Assembly (NCBI RefSeq): GCF_030053775.1
Contig: NZ_CP125670.1
Span: 62,001 to 126,000 of the forward strand
Reading direction: 5' to 3'
Source of the DNA: Acinetobacter corruptisaponis
Lineage (GTDB): Bacteria; Pseudomonadota; Gammaproteobacteria; Pseudomonadales; Moraxellaceae
Length of the DNA stretch: 64,000 nucleotides
This document shows, piece after piece, positions 62,649 through 64,000 of the stretch (positions within the stretch are counted from its first letter, which is position 1; every line of letters begins with the position of its first letter). The notes beneath the pieces are model-generated. The model saw nothing but the letters and a program-made list of their open reading frames with translations, ran no database searches and was not told where the DNA came from. Made by a program: the position numbers and the translations under genes.

Positions 62649-63506
62649 GGGTGTGTTGACACTTTTAGCTTAAAAAAATAGCGAAGTAGTAAAATCAAAT
62701 CGCCAAACCCAATTTTACTATTCGCTATGCCTCGTACCATGCTGACAGATCAACACTGGCAAAAGTTGAAAGTTATTCTGCGTAATTTATCCATTCACCA
62801 CAACTCAAATTTACGCAATTTTATTGAAGCTATTCTCTATAGAATTAGAACAGGCTGTCCGTGGCGAGATATTCCTTCTTGTTTTGGTCATTCAAACTCT
62901 ATTTTCAAACGTTTTAATCGTTGGTCAAGCAGCGGTAAGTTACTTAGATTATTCAAATTGCTAGCCTCATGCCCCGATATGGAGTGGATTTTTATTGATG
63001 GCTCTCATGTACGTGCTCATCAACATTCTGCCGGCATAGCGAATCAATCTATTTCTAAAAGTGTAGGAGGAAACTCCTCAAAAATACATTTGATTGTTGA
63101 TGCACATGGCAATCCTATTGATTTCATAATTACCGATGGGACCACACATGATGTTAAAGTTGCACCTGATTTAATATCAACATTAGATTTAAAAGAGACA
63201 AAAGTGGTATGGGCAGATAAAGGCTATGATTCAGAACCACTGCGTGAACAGATCAGGAAAACAGGGACTAAAGCGAATATACCAAAGAAAACGAATAGCC
63301 AATCTAACAATGACCATATGGACTGGTATTTATATAAAATCAGGCATTTAGTTGAAAATATGTTTTGTAGATTAAAGCAATTTAGAGGAATAGCTACTCG
63401 ATATGACAAGCTCAAAAGAAATTATCAAAGTTCTGTTGCTTTAGCCTGTATATTTTTATGGCTACCTTTATAGGGTTAATTATGAACAGTAAATGTCAAC
63501 AGACCC
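62649..63506 (+). mobile_element. IS5-family element, copy 3
   Basis: Duplicate of the element at 4124-4981, with TA on both sides. Confidence 0.92.
62727..63473 (+). CDS. IS5-family transposase (copy 3, Cys to Trp)
   Basis: 248 residues; differs from copies 1 and 2 by Trp in VVWADKGYD, next to the second catalytic Asp, which could reduce activity. Confidence 0.9.
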   Translation: MPRTMLTDQHWQKLKVILRNLSIHHNSNLRNFIEAILYRIRTGCPWRDIPSCFGHSNSIFKRFNRWSSSGKLLRLFKLLASCPDMEWIFIDGSHVRAHQHSAGIANQSISKSVGGNSSKIHLIVDAHGNPIDFIITDGTTHDVKVAPDLISTLDLKETKVVWADKGYDSEPLREQIRKTGTKANIPKKTNSQSNNDHMDWYLYKIRHLVENMFCRLKQFRGIATRYDKLKRNYQSSVALACIFLWLPL

Positions 63507-63791
63507 TAGTCATATTTTATAACAAGAAAAAATAAACCATGGCTTTTGGGTTTATGAATAGACTCAATAATGCCCCCCAATTACTCATTGATCGGTAAAA
63601 AAGGTAAGACAGCTTTTCGCTCTCTTCTTAGCTTAGGAATTTCTGAATTATAGCCCATAAAATCAGCAACGCACTCTAACGCTGTCATACAGCGTTAGAG
63701 GGATAATGATCTCAAGATTGTATTGCTTGGGCTGTCTAATTTGCCGTATTAGACACCATCACCATCACCAGCCCAAACCATATCCACTTTT

Positions 63792-64000
63792 TTAAGCATT
63801 GCTTAATGCACTGGCTAAATCACCAGTACCCTTCAAGTCAGACACCTGTCCCTCCAAAGGCTGACTAAATTCAATACGCTGAATCTTTGCTGCCCGCTCT
63901 GCGGAGAACACTGGGATTTGACTCATCGCAAATTCAGACAGTGCGGTAATGGTTAGTGAGGGATTCACACCTAAATTCCCAGGTACAATCGAACCATCTA
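63792..64000 (-). CDS. GMC oxidoreductase, C-terminal part (duplicate, open at window end)
   Basis: Last about 69 codons of the gene at 5267-6985, including [18 protein letters not shown]; the remainder is beyond the window, so it is unknown whether this copy is complete. Confidence 0.9.
   Translation of the reverse strand, partial: DGSIVPGNLGVNPSLTITALSEFAMSQIPVFSAERAAKIQRIEFSQPLEGQVSDLKGTGDLASALSNA

Larger units (their letters stand above)
59591..64000 (+). repeat. Direct duplicate of 1066-5475 (at least 4,410 bp)
   Basis: Every base from 59591 matches position minus 58525, apart from 63212 (G versus C at 4687) and 63673 (A versus C at 5148), the two differences I saw. The left border is sharp at 59590/59591; the right border lies beyond the window. 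Same orientation. Confidence 0.95.

Noticed and set aside
1066..64000. Duplicate ends considered as overlap of an uncircularised contig
   Set aside because: Sequence left of 1066 (permease) and left of 59591 (DotA-like gene) differs, so the repeat is not a simple end overlap; two base differences also exist. Misassembly remains possible and is noted.

Overview
The window is AT-rich Gammaproteobacterial DNA, almost certainly Acinetobacter. It carries two full 1.18 kb ISAba1 copies, an Acinetobacter-type FabI and several other insertion sequences typical of that genus. It looks like a mobile replicon, or a plasmid joined to another replicon: a conjugation and partition backbone (about 15.7-59.6 kb) sits between blocks of metabolic and efflux genes. 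No rRNA, tRNA or CRISPR array was seen. No replication initiator and no relaxase was recognised.

Layout. (1) 1-4 kb: the end of an RND efflux permease, its outer-membrane partner and two small accessory genes, then an IS30 relic and an IS5-family element. (2) 5.2-13.1 kb: a GMC oxidoreductase, an aldehyde dehydrogenase and a divergent AraC-type regulator, then a broken outer-membrane protein gene with a second IS5 copy, then a secreted alkylsulfatase. Together these could release and oxidise the alcohol of an alkyl sulfate detergent (inference). (3) 13.1-15.7 kb: an IS3-family element carrying a second IS3-family element inside its orfA; it marks the join to the backbone. (4) 15.8-31.5 kb, minus strand: a Dot/Icm (type IVB, IncI-like) transfer operon. 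Its order, dotJ?-dotI-dotH-dotG-dotF-dotE-dotP-dotN-(unknown)-dotO, matches Legionella icmM-L-K-E-G-C-D-J-B. It is followed by the dotL coupling ATPase and a SMEK-like protein. (5) 31.6-39.4 kb: short repeats, small genes, an ISAba1 composite transposon carrying fabI, and a tyrosine-recombinase-like gene with a large repeat-derived insert. (6) 40.2-52.8 kb, plus strand: dotD-dotC-dotB, an IcmT-like gene, a ParM-like actin, dotM, a thiol isomerase, five unrecognised genes and parAB. (7) 52.8-59.6 kb: another IS3 copy inside a gene, periplasmic proteins, an M23/lytic-transglycosylase fusion, and a DotA/TraY-like gene cut short at 59590. (8) 59591-64000: a second, nearly identical copy of 1066-5475 in direct orientation.

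Most notable points. The ISAba1 composite transposon (32489-36593) has matching outer 9-bp target duplications. Its fabI has Ser95 where Gly is usual, the substitution linked to triclosan resistance in A. baumannii, and it lies downstream of the known ISAba1 outward promoter position. A family of 18-bp-period repeats with CACGGCG/CGCCGTG ends occurs both between genes and inside the reading frames of the recombinase and dotG. The 4.4 kb direct repeats enclosing the backbone look like the scars of a homologous cointegration, and the same junction removed the N-terminal part of the DotA-like protein.
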